Below are positions 8,568-17,993 of a stretch of DNA of 64,000 nt, in pieces. The DNA lies in the NCBI RefSeq assembly GCF_001544275.1, contig NZ_BCQE01000001.1, forward strand, positions 1 through 64,000, given 5' to 3'. The notes under the pieces are model-generated. The model saw nothing but the letters and a program-made list of their open reading frames with translations. It ran no database searches and was not told the DNA's origin. The translations under genes were made by a program, and so were the position numbers. Numbering within the stretch: the first letter of the stretch is position 1; every line of letters begins with the position of its first letter. The stretch comes from Enterococcus gallinarum NBRC 100675. Lineage in GTDB: Bacteria > Bacillota > Bacilli > Lactobacillales > Enterococcaceae.

Positions 8568-9461
8568 ATGTGGAGTAGTTTGACGATTTTTAAAGGTTCT
8601 GGCGTTGCATTGATCACCCCGATGTTTCATGATGGTTCGGTGGATTTCGACAAGTTGAAGTCACTGGTTGAGTGGCATATCCAGCAAGGTAGCGATGCAT
8701 TGATCGCTTGTGGAACGACCGGTGAAGCCTCAACATTGAACGATGAAGAACACATTGCTGTTATCGAGGCGGTTGTCAAGCAGGCTGCGGGCCGCATTCC
8801 TGTGATCGGTGGCACTGGTTCAAACAATACGCAACATGGGATCCATCTTTCCCAAGAAGCAGAGCGTGTCGGTGCCGACGCATTATTGGTTGTAACCCCT
8901 TATTACAACAAAGCAACAAAAAAGAGTTTGGTTACTCATTACAAGGCAATTTGTCAAAGCGTTGAACTGCCTGTCATCTTATATTCGGTCGCATCAAGAA
9001 CAGGAATGAACTTGACTTACGACATGGTTGCTGAATTAAAAGAGATTCCGAATGTCAAAGGAATCAAAGAGGCCAGTGGAGATATCTCACAAATTGCGTC
9101 TATCGCGCAACTAGTGGATGATGAATTTTCTCTCTATTCCGGCAATGATGATCAAGTCACACCAATCTTAGCATTAGGCGGTTCTGGTGTGATTTCGACG
9201 ATCGGTAATATTGCCCCTAAACAAACAGCGACTTTGGTGGCAGATTTTCTTTCTGGAAATATTCAAGCAGCGATTCAGGAGCAGTTACGACAAAAACCTT
9301 TGATCGATGCGATTTTTAGTGAAGTCAATCCAGTGCCCATCAAAGCGGCAGTTTCCTTATTAGGAAAGTCTGACTTGCACTATCGGTTGCCATTAGGACC
9401 GCCTGAGAAAGAAACAATCAACCGTCTAAAAAAAGAAATGTCCGCTTATGGGCTTTTATAA
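8568..9461 (+). CDS. dapA: 4-hydroxy-tetrahydrodipicolinate synthase
   Basis: Condenses pyruvate with aspartate semialdehyde, the first committed step of DAP synthesis. Seen: the Schiff-base lysine in GIKEASGD (Lys167), the TTGE substrate motif near 50-53 and Tyr139 in the proton relay. AAGG lies 8 nt before the ATG at 8568; an alternative TTG at 8580, preceded by GTGGAG, would give the shorter MTIFKGSG start seen in many DapA proteins. It is the first gene of dapA-dapB-dapD, 12 nt before dapB. Confidence 0.95.
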   Translation: MWSSLTIFKGSGVALITPMFHDGSVDFDKLKSLVEWHIQQGSDALIACGTTGEASTLNDEEHIAVIEAVVKQAAGRIPVIGGTGSNNTQHGIHLSQEAERVGADALLVVTPYYNKATKKSLVTHYKAICQSVELPVILYSVASRTGMNLTYDMVAELKEIPNVKGIKEASGDISQIASIAQLVDDEFSLYSGNDDQVTPILALGGSGVISTIGNIAPKQTATLVADFLSGNIQAAIQEQLRQKPLIDAIFSEVNPVPIKAAVSLLGKSDLHYRLPLGPPEKETINRLKKEMSAYGLL

Positions 9462-9473
9462 GGAGGCAATCAA

Positions 9474-10229
9474 GTGAGACATATTTTATTGAGCGGTGCC
9501 AATGGTCGAATGGGAAAAGTTTTGCAGCACATGATTGCTGGACATGCTGAATTTGTGATCAGTGCTGGATTAGACCGTCACACGGAAGCAACTGGCGACT
9601 TTCCAATCTATTCTGCACCAGAAGCAGTCAAAGAACCTGTTGATTTGGTGATCGATTTTTCACATCATAGCAATGTAGCAGGCCTCCTTGACTTCTGTGT
9701 TGCCAACCAACTGCCCATCGTTGTGGCTACGACTGGTTTAAGTCAAGCAACCCAAGAAAAAATGGTCGCCGCTGCTCAAAAGATTCCTGTTTTTTATTCT
9801 GCGAATATGTCCGTGGGGATCAATGTATTGATCAAAGCCCTAAAAGCGATCACCCCACCTTTGGAAGCAGATTTCGATATTGAAATCATTGAAAAACATC
9901 ACAATCAAAAAATCGATGCGCCAAGCGGAACTGCATTGTTACTGGCAGACAGCATCAATGAAAGTTGTCAAGAACCAAAAGAATATCTTTATGGCCGTTC
10001 TGGCAACGATCTGACCAATGATCGAAAACAATTAGGTATTCACGCTGTTCGCGGTGGCACGATCCCGGGCGAACACACGGTGATCTATGCAGGAGCAGAC
10101 GAGATCATTGAGCTGAAACATACCGCATTATCACGGGATATTTTTGCCAATGGTGCGTTGAAGGCTGCCGAATATCTTGCACAACAACCTGCTGGACTAT
10201 ATGACATGGAAAATCTACTTGACAAGTAA
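9474..10229 (+). CDS. dapB: 4-hydroxy-tetrahydrodipicolinate reductase
   Basis: NAD(P)H-dependent reduction of the DapA product to tetrahydrodipicolinate. The N-terminal Rossmann motif GANGRMG and the catalytic segment EKHHNQKIDAPSGTA (His-His and the Lys) are clear. At 251 residues it is of normal length. Translation starts at GTG with AAGGAGG 7 nt upstream. It sits 12 nt downstream of dapA and 12 nt upstream of dapD. Confidence 0.95.
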   Translation: MRHILLSGANGRMGKVLQHMIAGHAEFVISAGLDRHTEATGDFPIYSAPEAVKEPVDLVIDFSHHSNVAGLLDFCVANQLPIVVATTGLSQATQEKMVAAAQKIPVFYSANMSVGINVLIKALKAITPPLEADFDIEIIEKHHNQKIDAPSGTALLLADSINESCQEPKEYLYGRSGNDLTNDRKQLGIHAVRGGTIPGEHTVIYAGADEIIELKHTALSRDIFANGALKAAEYLAQQPAGLYDMENLLDK

Positions 10230-10241
10230 AGGTGGTAACGT

Positions 10242-10955
10242 ATGACTGAATTACAATTTTCTGATCCTTATCAATTAGCCAAATACATCAAAGAAGCCAA
10301 TAAGCAGACCCCAGTCAAAGTCTATTTGAATGGTGATCTATCTACCTGTTCTTCCGAGACACTGAAAATTTTTGGGGCTGGCTCCTTTTACTTTATTGTT
10401 GGAGACAGTCAAGAAGTAGCTGATTTTCTAACGGCCAATCAAGATAAAATCACTGATTTCTATTTAGAAAATGACCGTCGGAATTCTGCGATCCCTCTGT
10501 TGGACTTAACAACAGTCGATGCTCGGATCGAACCAGGGGCTTTCATTCGTGATCAAGCAATCATTGAGAAGAATGCGGTCATCATGATGGGAGCGGTCAT
10601 CAATATTGGTGCCGTTGTCGGCGAAGAAACAATGATCGATATGGGGGCGATTTTAGGCGCCCGGGCTACTGTCGGTAAAAAAGCCCATATCGGAGCTGGG
10701 GCTGTTTTAGCTGGTGTCTTAGAGCCACCTTCAGCTAGCCCAGTGATTATCGAAGATCATGTGTTGATCGGCGCCAATGCCGTAGTCCTTGAAGGTGTTC
10801 GTGTCGGTGAAGGTGCTGTGGTTGCTGCTGGATCTGTAGTCACAGAAGATGTACCGGCAGGGGCTGTAGTTGCTGGTTCCCCGGCTAAAGTCATCAAGAT
10901 GAAAGATGAAAAGACGGCTAGTAAAACCGAGTTTCTTGACGACTTGCGGGGCTGA
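10242..10955 (+). CDS. dapD: tetrahydrodipicolinate N-acetyltransferase
   Basis: Acetyl-CoA-dependent N-acetylation of tetrahydrodipicolinate (DapH type). The N-terminal 80 residues form the family's alpha/beta domain; from about residue 90 there is a left-handed beta-helix of hexapeptide repeats ([26 protein letters not shown] and so on). The presence of an acetyl- rather than succinyltransferase fits the deacetylase gene on the other strand. AAAGGTGG precedes the ATG. A terminator follows 20 nt later. Confidence 0.94.
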   Translation: MTELQFSDPYQLAKYIKEANKQTPVKVYLNGDLSTCSSETLKIFGAGSFYFIVGDSQEVADFLTANQDKITDFYLENDRRNSAIPLLDLTTVDARIEPGAFIRDQAIIEKNAVIMMGAVINIGAVVGEETMIDMGAILGARATVGKKAHIGAGAVLAGVLEPPSASPVIIEDHVLIGANAVVLEGVRVGEGAVVAAGSVVTEDVPAGAVVAGSPAKVIKMKDEKTASKTEFLDDLRG

Positions 10956-10975
10956 TCTCGCCTGTTGCAACTTGC

Positions 10976-11011
10976 AAAAAAGCGTATGACCCGCGAGTCA
11001 TACGCTTTTTT
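10976..11011 (+). terminator. bidirectional terminator after dapD
   Basis: A 15-bp stem AAAAAAGCGTATGAC/GTCATACGCTTTTTT with a 6-nt loop, U-rich on both strands. It ends the dapABD transcript and can also serve the convergent nrnA transcript. Confidence 0.92.
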
Positions 11012-11143
11012 TATTTGCGTAATTTTTTACTACAGTTATTTACTACAATCAAAAACTCACCGATCATTCCCCTAGCAAGTCCTAAGATTCCTCGCTGTTG
11101 GTTTTTTCTTCTGCAAAAGAACACTGATCACGACGAATAAAGT

Positions 11144-12100
11144 CTATGCTTGTTCTCGAAAAGCTGAAACTGCGGTCTGGATTTCTTGATAGATGGCTGC
11201 CACTTCTTCCAGATCCGCTGCATTCGCTCCGCTGGCAAGCGGATGTCCGCCACCATGATGACGTTTGGCGATCTCATTGATCACAGGTCCTTTCGAACGC
11301 ATCCGGACCCGATAATAGCCTTCTGGCTGCTCAACAAAAATTGCCCATGCTAAGACATCTTCAATCTTCCCTGGTAAGGACACGATAGCAGATGTTTCTG
11401 AATCAACAACGCCAAAACGCTGTTGAATCTCATTTGTCAGAATCACTTTGCCAGCTCCTAGTGAATCAACTTCTAAATTTTCAAAGACATAGCCGGAAAG
11501 ACGAGCCACTGCTCTCGAAACCTGATCAATCTCACGATTGATTTTTGGTGCATCAAAACCATAATCCAACAAATCAGCTGCGTAACGCAATGTCGCGGAG
11601 GTCGTTGCTGGGTACAGGAAACGACCCGTATCCCCTACGATTCCGGCATAAAGCAGGCGCGCAGCTTCTTGCGACATAGTAAGTTCTTCAGCGAACATTT
11701 TCCAGAATGCCGTAATCATTTCACTGCAGCTGCTAGCAGTAGTATCCACCCAGACCAAATCTCCATAAGGTTCGTCATTAGGATGGTGATCGATTTTGAT
11801 CAATTTTGCACCATTGGCATAGCGCTGATCACTGACTCTTGGTGAATTGGCGGTATCGGTCACGATCACTAAGGCATTTTTGTAGACTTCATCCGAAATC
11901 TCCTGCATTTCTGCTAAGTAGTCTAGCCCTTCAACAGGCCCTCCCACTTGATAGATCGCTTTTTCAGGAAAACTAGCTCGTAAAATTTCTGCCAATCCAA
12001 CTTGTGACCCTAGTGCATCCGGATCAGGTCGCTGATGGCGGTGAATAATAATTGTCTGATATTCCTTAATTGCTGTCAATATTTCCTCTTGTACGTTCAT
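11144..12100 (-). CDS. nrnA: DHH-DHHA1 phosphoesterase, NrnA-type nanoRNase / pAp phosphatase
   Basis: Degrades 2-5 nt RNAs and dephosphorylates pAp. The DHH domain shows HQRPDPDALGSQ, a D in VTDTANSPR, and the DHHPN motif; the DHHA1 domain ends with GGGHPLASGA. Length 318 is normal. The frame extends eight codons further upstream, but GGAG 7 nt before the ATG at 12100 makes the inner start more likely. It lies 47 nt downstream of spxR on the same strand, an arrangement common in Lactobacillales and Bacilli, and is probably co-transcribed with it. Confidence 0.9.
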   Translation of the reverse strand: MNVQEEILTAIKEYQTIIIHRHQRPDPDALGSQVGLAEILRASFPEKAIYQVGGPVEGLDYLAEMQEISDEVYKNALVIVTDTANSPRVSDQRYANGAKLIKIDHHPNDEPYGDLVWVDTTASSCSEMITAFWKMFAEELTMSQEAARLLYAGIVGDTGRFLYPATTSATLRYAADLLDYGFDAPKINREIDQVSRAVARLSGYVFENLEVDSLGAGKVILTNEIQQRFGVVDSETSAIVSLPGKIEDVLAWAIFVEQPEGYYRVRMRSKGPVINEIAKRHHGGGHPLASGANAADLEEVAAIYQEIQTAVSAFREQA

Positions 12101-12147
12101 TGCATATCTCCATTTTCTAAGCATTTATCTGATGACTGCTGTTCGAA

Positions 12148-13479
12148 TTAAGGGCGCTCCATTACTTGGCAGACGACAATTGCTTTAGCTACCATGGAAT
12201 TTTCGATATAGACTTCAATATCGATCTTAGCAGATCGGCGCCCCAGCTCCAAAATTTTGGGCTGAATAATGATCTCACTTTCTAATTGGATCAAGCGGAA
12301 ATAGTGTAGATTCACTTGTTCGATCCAGCTGTTTCGCCGCTGATTGACTTGCATCGTTCGTTTGGCAGCATTGGCGATCACTTCACTGAGCACACCAAAA
12401 GAAATCGTTCCTACTTCATTGACCATTTGTGGAGTCACAGCGAAACGAAAGTTTGGCTGTGCCAATTTATTGCCTTCAAAATCTTGTTCAATGATTTGGA
12501 TCTGACCAGAAATCTGATCAGAGATCGTATCGGAAATCTGGGTCTGTCTTTGGACTAGTTGCATCGCCTTCATAATGTCTTGCCGAGTCACGATTCCGAT
12601 CAAAGATAAGTCATCTGCTACTACTGGCATCACTTCCAAGCCATCCCAAATCATTTGATGACTGGCAGAAGCAACACTCATCTCTTTTTTCACGACTCGC
12701 GGTTCACGAGTCATGATTCGTTCAATGATTTGCGTATCGGGTTTTTCCAAAACATCTTTTGCCGTAATGATCCCAACCACGCGCATGTTCTTGTTAACTA
12801 CCGGATAGCGAGAATGATTGGTTTCTTCTGAAAGACGTTTATAGTCTTTGACAGTGTCAAACGTATGCAGATACTTTGTTTTTTCCAGCGGCATATAGAT
12901 ATCGCTAACGAGCATAATATCTTTTTTGATCAGCTGGTCACTCAATGCCCGGTTGATCATCGTTGCAACGGTAAACGTATCATAAGTCGTCTGCAATATT
13001 GGCAGTTCCAGCTTATCGGCCAAACGACAGTTTTCTTCTGATGTTTCAAACCCACCAGTGATCAAGACAGCAGCACCATCTTCTAATGCTAATTGGTGAA
13101 CTTCATTTCGATTCCCTACGATCACGAGCGATCCCGGGGTGATATATCGTTCCATTGCTGATTCTTTCATCGCACCGATAACAAACTTATTCAAGTCCTT
13201 ATCTAGACCGGCTGCGCCTCCTAGAACCTCTCCTTCAATGATTTGTACGACTTCTCCAAAGGTCAATTTTTCAATATGTTTTTTTAACTTACGCTCGATC
13301 CTAATGGTTCCTACCCGTTGAATGGTAGAGACCAGACCGATATTTTCTGCATCTTTGATTGCCCGATAGGCGGTTCCTTCACTGACACCTAAATCCTTTG
13401 CGATTCCCCGTACTGAAATACGGTCTCCTACCGGCAAACTTTCGATATGCGCTAAAATCAAGTCATGTTTCGTCGCCAT
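12148..13479 (-). CDS. spxR: CBS-hotdog domain regulator, SpxR/YtoI type
   Basis: 443 residues with a complete domain series: an N-terminal winged HTH (about 1-60), a DRTGG domain (about 70-180), two CBS domains (about 195-310, with a predicted adenine nucleotide site) and a C-terminal hotdog fold (about 330-443). S. pneumoniae SpxR, with this architecture, controls spxB; the B. subtilis homologue is YtoI. The ligand is likely an adenine nucleotide or CoA derivative but is not evident here. It starts an apparent spxR-nrnA operon. Confidence 0.87.
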   Translation of the reverse strand: MATKHDLILAHIESLPVGDRISVRGIAKDLGVSEGTAYRAIKDAENIGLVSTIQRVGTIRIERKLKKHIEKLTFGEVVQIIEGEVLGGAAGLDKDLNKFVIGAMKESAMERYITPGSLVIVGNRNEVHQLALEDGAAVLITGGFETSEENCRLADKLELPILQTTYDTFTVATMINRALSDQLIKKDIMLVSDIYMPLEKTKYLHTFDTVKDYKRLSEETNHSRYPVVNKNMRVVGIITAKDVLEKPDTQIIERIMTREPRVVKKEMSVASASHQMIWDGLEVMPVVADDLSLIGIVTRQDIMKAMQLVQRQTQISDTISDQISGQIQIIEQDFEGNKLAQPNFRFAVTPQMVNEVGTISFGVLSEVIANAAKRTMQVNQRRNSWIEQVNLHYFRLIQLESEIIIQPKILELGRRSAKIDIEVYIENSMVAKAIVVCQVMERP

Positions 13480-13517
13480 AATTTTCTCCTAGTTAATAAA
13501 ATCCGTCAATCAGACGG

Positions 13518-14201
13518 TCAACAATCAATCGATTCTCCCACAGCCAAAACGGTGCCTACTCCCTCAGGCAGCAAGTCGATAAAAGCGGCGGGATCTTGTT
13601 TGATCAGTGGGAATGTGTTGTAGTGAACTGGTACAACTTTTTTTGCTTTCAATAAGTGGGCAGCTGCGGCTGCATCTTTAGGTCCCATAGTGAAGTTATC
13701 ACCAATCGGCAAGAAAGCCACATCGATCGCAAATTGTTCGCCAATCAGTGCCATATCACCAAAGAGGGCTGTATCCCCCGCGTGATATATTGTTTTGCCT
13801 TCCGCTTCTAAAATGATTCCCGCTGGGTTTCCCATATAGATCATCTTGCCGTCTTCTTCCAGACCGGAACTGTGCTGAGCTTGAACGAACCGTACCTTGC
13901 CAAAGGGAAAAGTATATGAGCCACCGATATTCATACCGTGAGTCTTCGTTACTCCCTTACTTGTTGCATACTGACAAACTTCCACTACACTGATAATAGG
14001 TGCTTCTGTACGTTTGGCAATCGCCACCATATCTCCTACATGGTCGCTGTGCCCATGAGTGATCAGCAGCCAGTCTGGATCAACTGTTTCTGCATCCAGA
14101 TCAGTCATAGCGTTTCCATTTATAAAAGGGTCAAACAACAACTTTTGTCCATCTTCCAACTCGATCGAAAGAACCGCGTGTCCATGAAAAGTAATCTTCA
14201 C
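13518..14201 (-). CDS. UPF0173 metal-dependent hydrolase (YtkL-like, metallo-beta-lactamase fold)
   Basis: A 227-residue metallo-beta-lactamase-fold protein with HGHSDHVGD near residue 50 and further metal ligands in [10 protein letters not shown] and the C-terminal VPVHYNTF. Members are uncharacterised hydrolases. AAAGGGG lies 8 nt before a GTG at 14201, giving the conserved MKITFHGHA start, so the ATG eight codons upstream is less likely. It lies 38 nt upstream of spxR in the same direction and may be the first gene of the same transcript. Confidence 0.87.
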   Translation of the reverse strand: MKITFHGHAVLSIELEDGQKLLFDPFINGNAMTDLDAETVDPDWLLITHGHSDHVGDMVAIAKRTEAPIISVVEVCQYATSKGVTKTHGMNIGGSYTFPFGKVRFVQAQHSSGLEEDGKMIYMGNPAGIILEAEGKTIYHAGDTALFGDMALIGEQFAIDVAFLPIGDNFTMGPKDAAAAAHLLKAKKVVPVHYNTFPLIKQDPAAFIDLLPEGVGTVLAVGESIDC

Positions 14202-14339
14202 AACAATTACCCCTTTCCTATTCATAAGTAATACAGACTAATATTTTCTATTATAACAGACTAATACAAAATTCCAAACAATCAATTCGGTGTATCCATT
14301 TCATTCATGACGTTATTCTTCTCTTAGTCAAGAAATCAC

Positions 14340-14387
14340 AAAAAAACTGTTCTAGTCTTCAGAAAAAAGAACTAGAACAGTTTTTTT
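14340..14387 (-). terminator. terminator after the DHA2 efflux gene
   Basis: A 17-bp stem AAAAAAACTGTTCTAGT/ACTAGAACAGTTTTTTT around a 14-nt loop, U-rich in both directions; it begins 11 nt after the MFS stop codon. Confidence 0.9.
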
Positions 14388-14398
14388 AGGTTCGCAGC

Positions 14399-15841
14399 TT
14401 ACAGAGAATGTTTCTGGAAGCCACCTTGTTTTTTGATACGCCACATAGTCATCAATAGGGCCACAGCACATAAAAGAAACGCACCGAAGAAAGTAACTTT
14501 CATTCCATAATTGAAGATATCTGGTCGTCCATTGATATATGTCGTCACATGCTGACCATAGGCACTGCTCATCGCAGAATATAGAATCGTTGTGGACATT
14601 GCAATCCCTAGCACCATGCCTAGATTACGAGCAAAAGAGTTCAAGCTACCGGCCACTCCCAAATTTTCTTTGGTCACGCTGCTCATGACCATGGTATTAT
14701 TCGGCGATTGGAACAAGGAATTTCCTAATCCCATGATTGCTGTAGCCACCACATAATACCAAATAGGTGTATGCTGGTTCATAAACATGTACATCAGTTG
14801 GGTAATCGATAGTAAGGCCAAGCCAATCAACACCAAGATTTCTGGACCGACTTGGTCTGTCAAATAACCGCTGATAGGCGATCCGATAACCATCATCAAA
14901 GGAAAGACCATCATCAACATCCCGGCTACACTTGGAGTCAACCCACGGGCATTTTGCAGATAAAATGGAATCACGACATTAACAAAAAAATTAGCAGAAA
15001 AGATCAGAAGTGCCGTAAACAAACTTAACGTAAAAATTTTATTTCGGAAAATGCTGAAAGTAATCAGCGGCATCGCCACCCGTTTTTCTACTTGAATAAA
15101 AGCAATAAAAGCAATGATTGCAACGAAAATCAATACTAATGGCAACCATGTCAAGAAGCCTTGCTCCTGACCGATGAAAATTCCACCGAAAAAGGTCAAG
15201 ATCGCCACAGAGAATAGACCAAATCCACTTTTATCGATGGAGTTGCGGCTCATGGTGATATCTTTGGGTAAAATTTTCTCCCCGGCAATCATAGTCAGAA
15301 TTCCGACAGGAACATTGATCCAAAAAATATAAGGCCATGAAAAATGAGACAATATGATCCCGCCTAGTCCTGGACCAGCAATTGATCCTAGCGACACGAA
15401 AGCGCCGATCATCCCCAGTGCCCGTCCTCGCTCACTAATAGGAAATACTTCCGTAATGATTCCAGTATTTGTTGCCATCGTCATACTTGCACCGATCGCT
15501 TGGACGACTCGTGCAAAGAGCAAAAAAGCCAACGAATGGTTGAACCCGCACAATAAAGAACCGATGGTAAAAATCAACATGCCGAGACGAAAGACCTTGA
15601 TTTTCCCCCAACTATCGCCAATCTTACCAAATAGCAACAAACAAGCACAAACCACCATCAAATAAACCGACACGACCCATTCCGCTTGGTTCATGGGTAC
15701 GGACATATTTGCCGATATCGTCGGCAACGCAATATTCACGATGCTGCCGTCTAATGTAGACATAAACGTGAACATCGCAACAGCAATCAAGATCCACCAT
15801 TTTCTCTGCTGGACAAGCGTATCTTCTTGATAACTTTTCAC
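14399..15841 (-). CDS. DHA2-family MFS drug exporter (EmrB/QacA type)
   Basis: A 480-residue protein with about 14 hydrophobic helices. The N-terminal TLDGSIVNIALP (TM1, DHA2 motif D1), the motif A-like loop GKIGDSWGK and the motif C-like GPGLGG near residue 160 mark a proton-coupled multidrug exporter. The substrate is unknown. It is monocistronic with its own terminator. There is no adjacent regulator gene in the 349-nt region upstream. Confidence 0.87.
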   Translation of the reverse strand: MKSYQEDTLVQQRKWWILIAVAMFTFMSTLDGSIVNIALPTISANMSVPMNQAEWVVSVYLMVVCACLLLFGKIGDSWGKIKVFRLGMLIFTIGSLLCGFNHSLAFLLFARVVQAIGASMTMATNTGIITEVFPISERGRALGMIGAFVSLGSIAGPGLGGIILSHFSWPYIFWINVPVGILTMIAGEKILPKDITMSRNSIDKSGFGLFSVAILTFFGGIFIGQEQGFLTWLPLVLIFVAIIAFIAFIQVEKRVAMPLITFSIFRNKIFTLSLFTALLIFSANFFVNVVIPFYLQNARGLTPSVAGMLMMVFPLMMVIGSPISGYLTDQVGPEILVLIGLALLSITQLMYMFMNQHTPIWYYVVATAIMGLGNSLFQSPNNTMVMSSVTKENLGVAGSLNSFARNLGMVLGIAMSTTILYSAMSSAYGQHVTTYINGRPDIFNYGMKVTFFGAFLLCAVALLMTMWRIKKQGGFQKHSL

Positions 15842-16190
15842 TCAAAACCATCCTTTCGATCCAATCAATTTTCTTTTAACACGAGTTTCTTCGTGGAATT
15901 GTTTTTTATCCAGACATCACTCCAGCATTCGGACAAGTCAAATTAGCCAGACTAACAAAAATAACTGACACGCCTTGAGAGACCCCACCAATCCGCACCG
16001 GAAAACAGGAGCAATTTCAATGTTTGGTTATTGGAACACTTGCTTTAGACAACACCCTGTCAATGAAGACCTAGATATTATCGATCGGACAATGTTCTCG
16101 TATTTCTGCGCTATGTATCTAAAGAGACACCACAAAAATCAAAGCAAAAACTAGGACGTTTGTAGCTGGCGTCCTAGTTTTCTGGATGTT
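15842..16190. other. 349-nt non-coding region between rnjB and the MFS gene
   Basis: No ORF with a ribosome binding site is seen. It holds the rnjB terminator (16147-16181) at one end and must contain the promoter of the MFS gene at the other. The middle (about 15900-16130) shows no structure I can interpret. Confidence 0.4.
16147..16181 (-). terminator. terminator after rnjB
   Basis: AAAACTAGGACG/CGTCCTAGTTTT, a 12-bp stem with an 11-nt loop, followed on the minus strand by a short U run. It lies 10 nt after the rnjB stop codon. Confidence 0.85.
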
Positions 16191-17873
16191 TTATTTGCGT
16201 GATCGATTTCTTTGACTGGATTCCATGATCACAGGCAAGATCACTGGTCGGCGTTTTGTCTGTTCAAACAAGAAGCGGCTTAAGCGATCTCGAATGTCTT
16301 GTTTCAATTTACTCCATTCAAACTCTTCATCATGCAAATGTTTTTCAACGATCTCTGCAACGATCTCACCACTTTCCCGAATCAAATCACGACTTGCTTT
16401 GACATAAACAAAGCCGCGGGAAGTGATTTGCGGTGCTGCAATGATTTTCTTTTCGCGACGGTTGATCGTTACGACTGCGACGAAAATACCGTCTTCAGAT
16501 AAGACTTTACGATCGCGTAAAACAATATTGCCGATATCACCGACACCGATCCCATCGATCATGACATTCTCAGCTGGTACAGCACCAGCTGAATGCATTT
16601 CGCCTTTTTTGTATTCTAAAACATCCCCGCGTGCGGTAATGAAAATATTCTTCAACGGAATGCCCACTTCATGAGCCAAGTCCACATGTGCTGCCAACTG
16701 ACGATATTCTCCTTGGATTGGTAGGAAATACGTTGGCTTCATTAAATTCAGCATCAATTGCAGATCATTCGGATTCGCATGACCGGAAACACGAAAATTA
16801 TCTGAAATTTGCTTCACGGTTCCACCCGCTCGGTAAATGATATCTTCCGTTTTGGCAACGACCGTTTCCATAGCTGTCGTAGGCGTCGTCGTAATATAAA
16901 CGAGATCCCCTTCTTGAATCCGTAATGTACGATGTGTTCCGTTCGCCATTTTCTGCAATGCTTTGATCGGTTCACCCATACGGCCAGTCTCTAGAATAAG
17001 CAATTGCTCATTGGCATACTTTTTCATTTCTTTTTGGGTGATCAGCAAATCCTCTGCTGGTAATTTTAGTTTACCCAACTTCATCGCAGTGCGGATGATC
17101 CGTCCAAAGTCCTGACCAGTCAAAACTACTTTTCGTCCGGAACGATATGCTGCATCCAGCACTTGTTGAACCCTCTGCAGATTGCTGGCTACACTTGCGA
17201 CAATGATCCGACCTTCCCAATAGCGAATGTTGTCAAACACTTCATCTTGAATCGTCAATTCAGAAGCAATCGGTGCTGGGTTTTCTGCATTTGTTGAGGT
17301 GCTCAGCAATGCCAGAACGCCTTCTTTACCGATCTCTGCCAAACGTCCGAAATCCGTTTGATACATTGGGATAGCTGTTTGATCAAATTTGAAATCCCCT
17401 GTATAGACGATATTTCCAGCGCTGGTTTTGACGCTGATTCCGACAGAATCAGGAATCGAATGCGTTGTCCGGAAAAAGCTGATGGTTGCATGACCAAAAT
17501 CGATTTCTGAATGTTCATCAATGATATGGAAATCTTTGAATTTCTTTGTTGCTTCGTTTTTTGCTACGGTCAATTTTGCCAATTCGATCGTTAGCTCTGT
17601 TCCAAACACCGGAACTGGAACATTCTCCAAGAAATAGGGCAGCGCCCCAATGGCGTCGGCATGTCCATGAGTCAAAAAGACCCCCGCTACGCGATCTGCG
17701 TTTTCTTCTAGATACGTGAAATCAGGAATGACCGTATCGATTCCCAATAACTCGTTTTCTGGATAACGGACACCGCAATCCAGAACAAATATATCCTCTC
17801 CAACTTCAGCAATGTACATATTTTTTCCGTTTTCACGTACACCACCGAGAGGAATGATTTTGATAGTTTCCAA
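16191..17873 (-). CDS. rnjB: ribonuclease J2 (degenerate active site)
   Basis: A metallo-beta-lactamase/beta-CASP ribonuclease of the RNase J family, about 560 residues. The HxHxDH zinc motif reads HGHADA (His69, His71, Asp73, Ala74 where His is expected), which marks the weakly active J2 paralogue that pairs with RNase J1 in RNA decay and processing. The beta-CASP and C-terminal dimer domains are complete. The frame opens at a GTG at 17882, but AAGAGGTG fits the TTG at 17873 (METIKIIPLGG), so that start is used. The order rnjB near asd/dap genes recalls Bacillus. Confidence 0.93.
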   Translation of the reverse strand: METIKIIPLGGVRENGKNMYIAEVGEDIFVLDCGVRYPENELLGIDTVIPDFTYLEENADRVAGVFLTHGHADAIGALPYFLENVPVPVFGTELTIELAKLTVAKNEATKKFKDFHIIDEHSEIDFGHATISFFRTTHSIPDSVGISVKTSAGNIVYTGDFKFDQTAIPMYQTDFGRLAEIGKEGVLALLSTSTNAENPAPIASELTIQDEVFDNIRYWEGRIIVASVASNLQRVQQVLDAAYRSGRKVVLTGQDFGRIIRTAMKLGKLKLPAEDLLITQKEMKKYANEQLLILETGRMGEPIKALQKMANGTHRTLRIQEGDLVYITTTPTTAMETVVAKTEDIIYRAGGTVKQISDNFRVSGHANPNDLQLMLNLMKPTYFLPIQGEYRQLAAHVDLAHEVGIPLKNIFITARGDVLEYKKGEMHSAGAVPAENVMIDGIGVGDIGNIVLRDRKVLSEDGIFVAVVTINRREKKIIAAPQITSRGFVYVKASRDLIRESGEIVAEIVEKHLHDEEFEWSKLKQDIRDRLSRFLFEQTKRRPVILPVIMESSQRNRSRK

Positions 17874-17941
17874 TCTATTCACCTCTTGATTTTTTTACAC
17901 TATTTATTTCCCTAGCCTAAGCCGTCTCTTTCATTATACAA

Positions 17942-17979
17942 CAAAAAAAAGAAAAGCGTGGCATTCGCTACACTTTTCT
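17942..17979 (-). terminator. terminator after asd
   Basis: AGAAAAGTGTAGC/GCCACGCTTTTCT (one mismatch and one wobble), a 4-nt loop, and eight U on the minus strand. It begins 15 nt after the asd stop codon. Confidence 0.85.
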
Positions 17980-17993
17980 GAAAAACTTATGAT

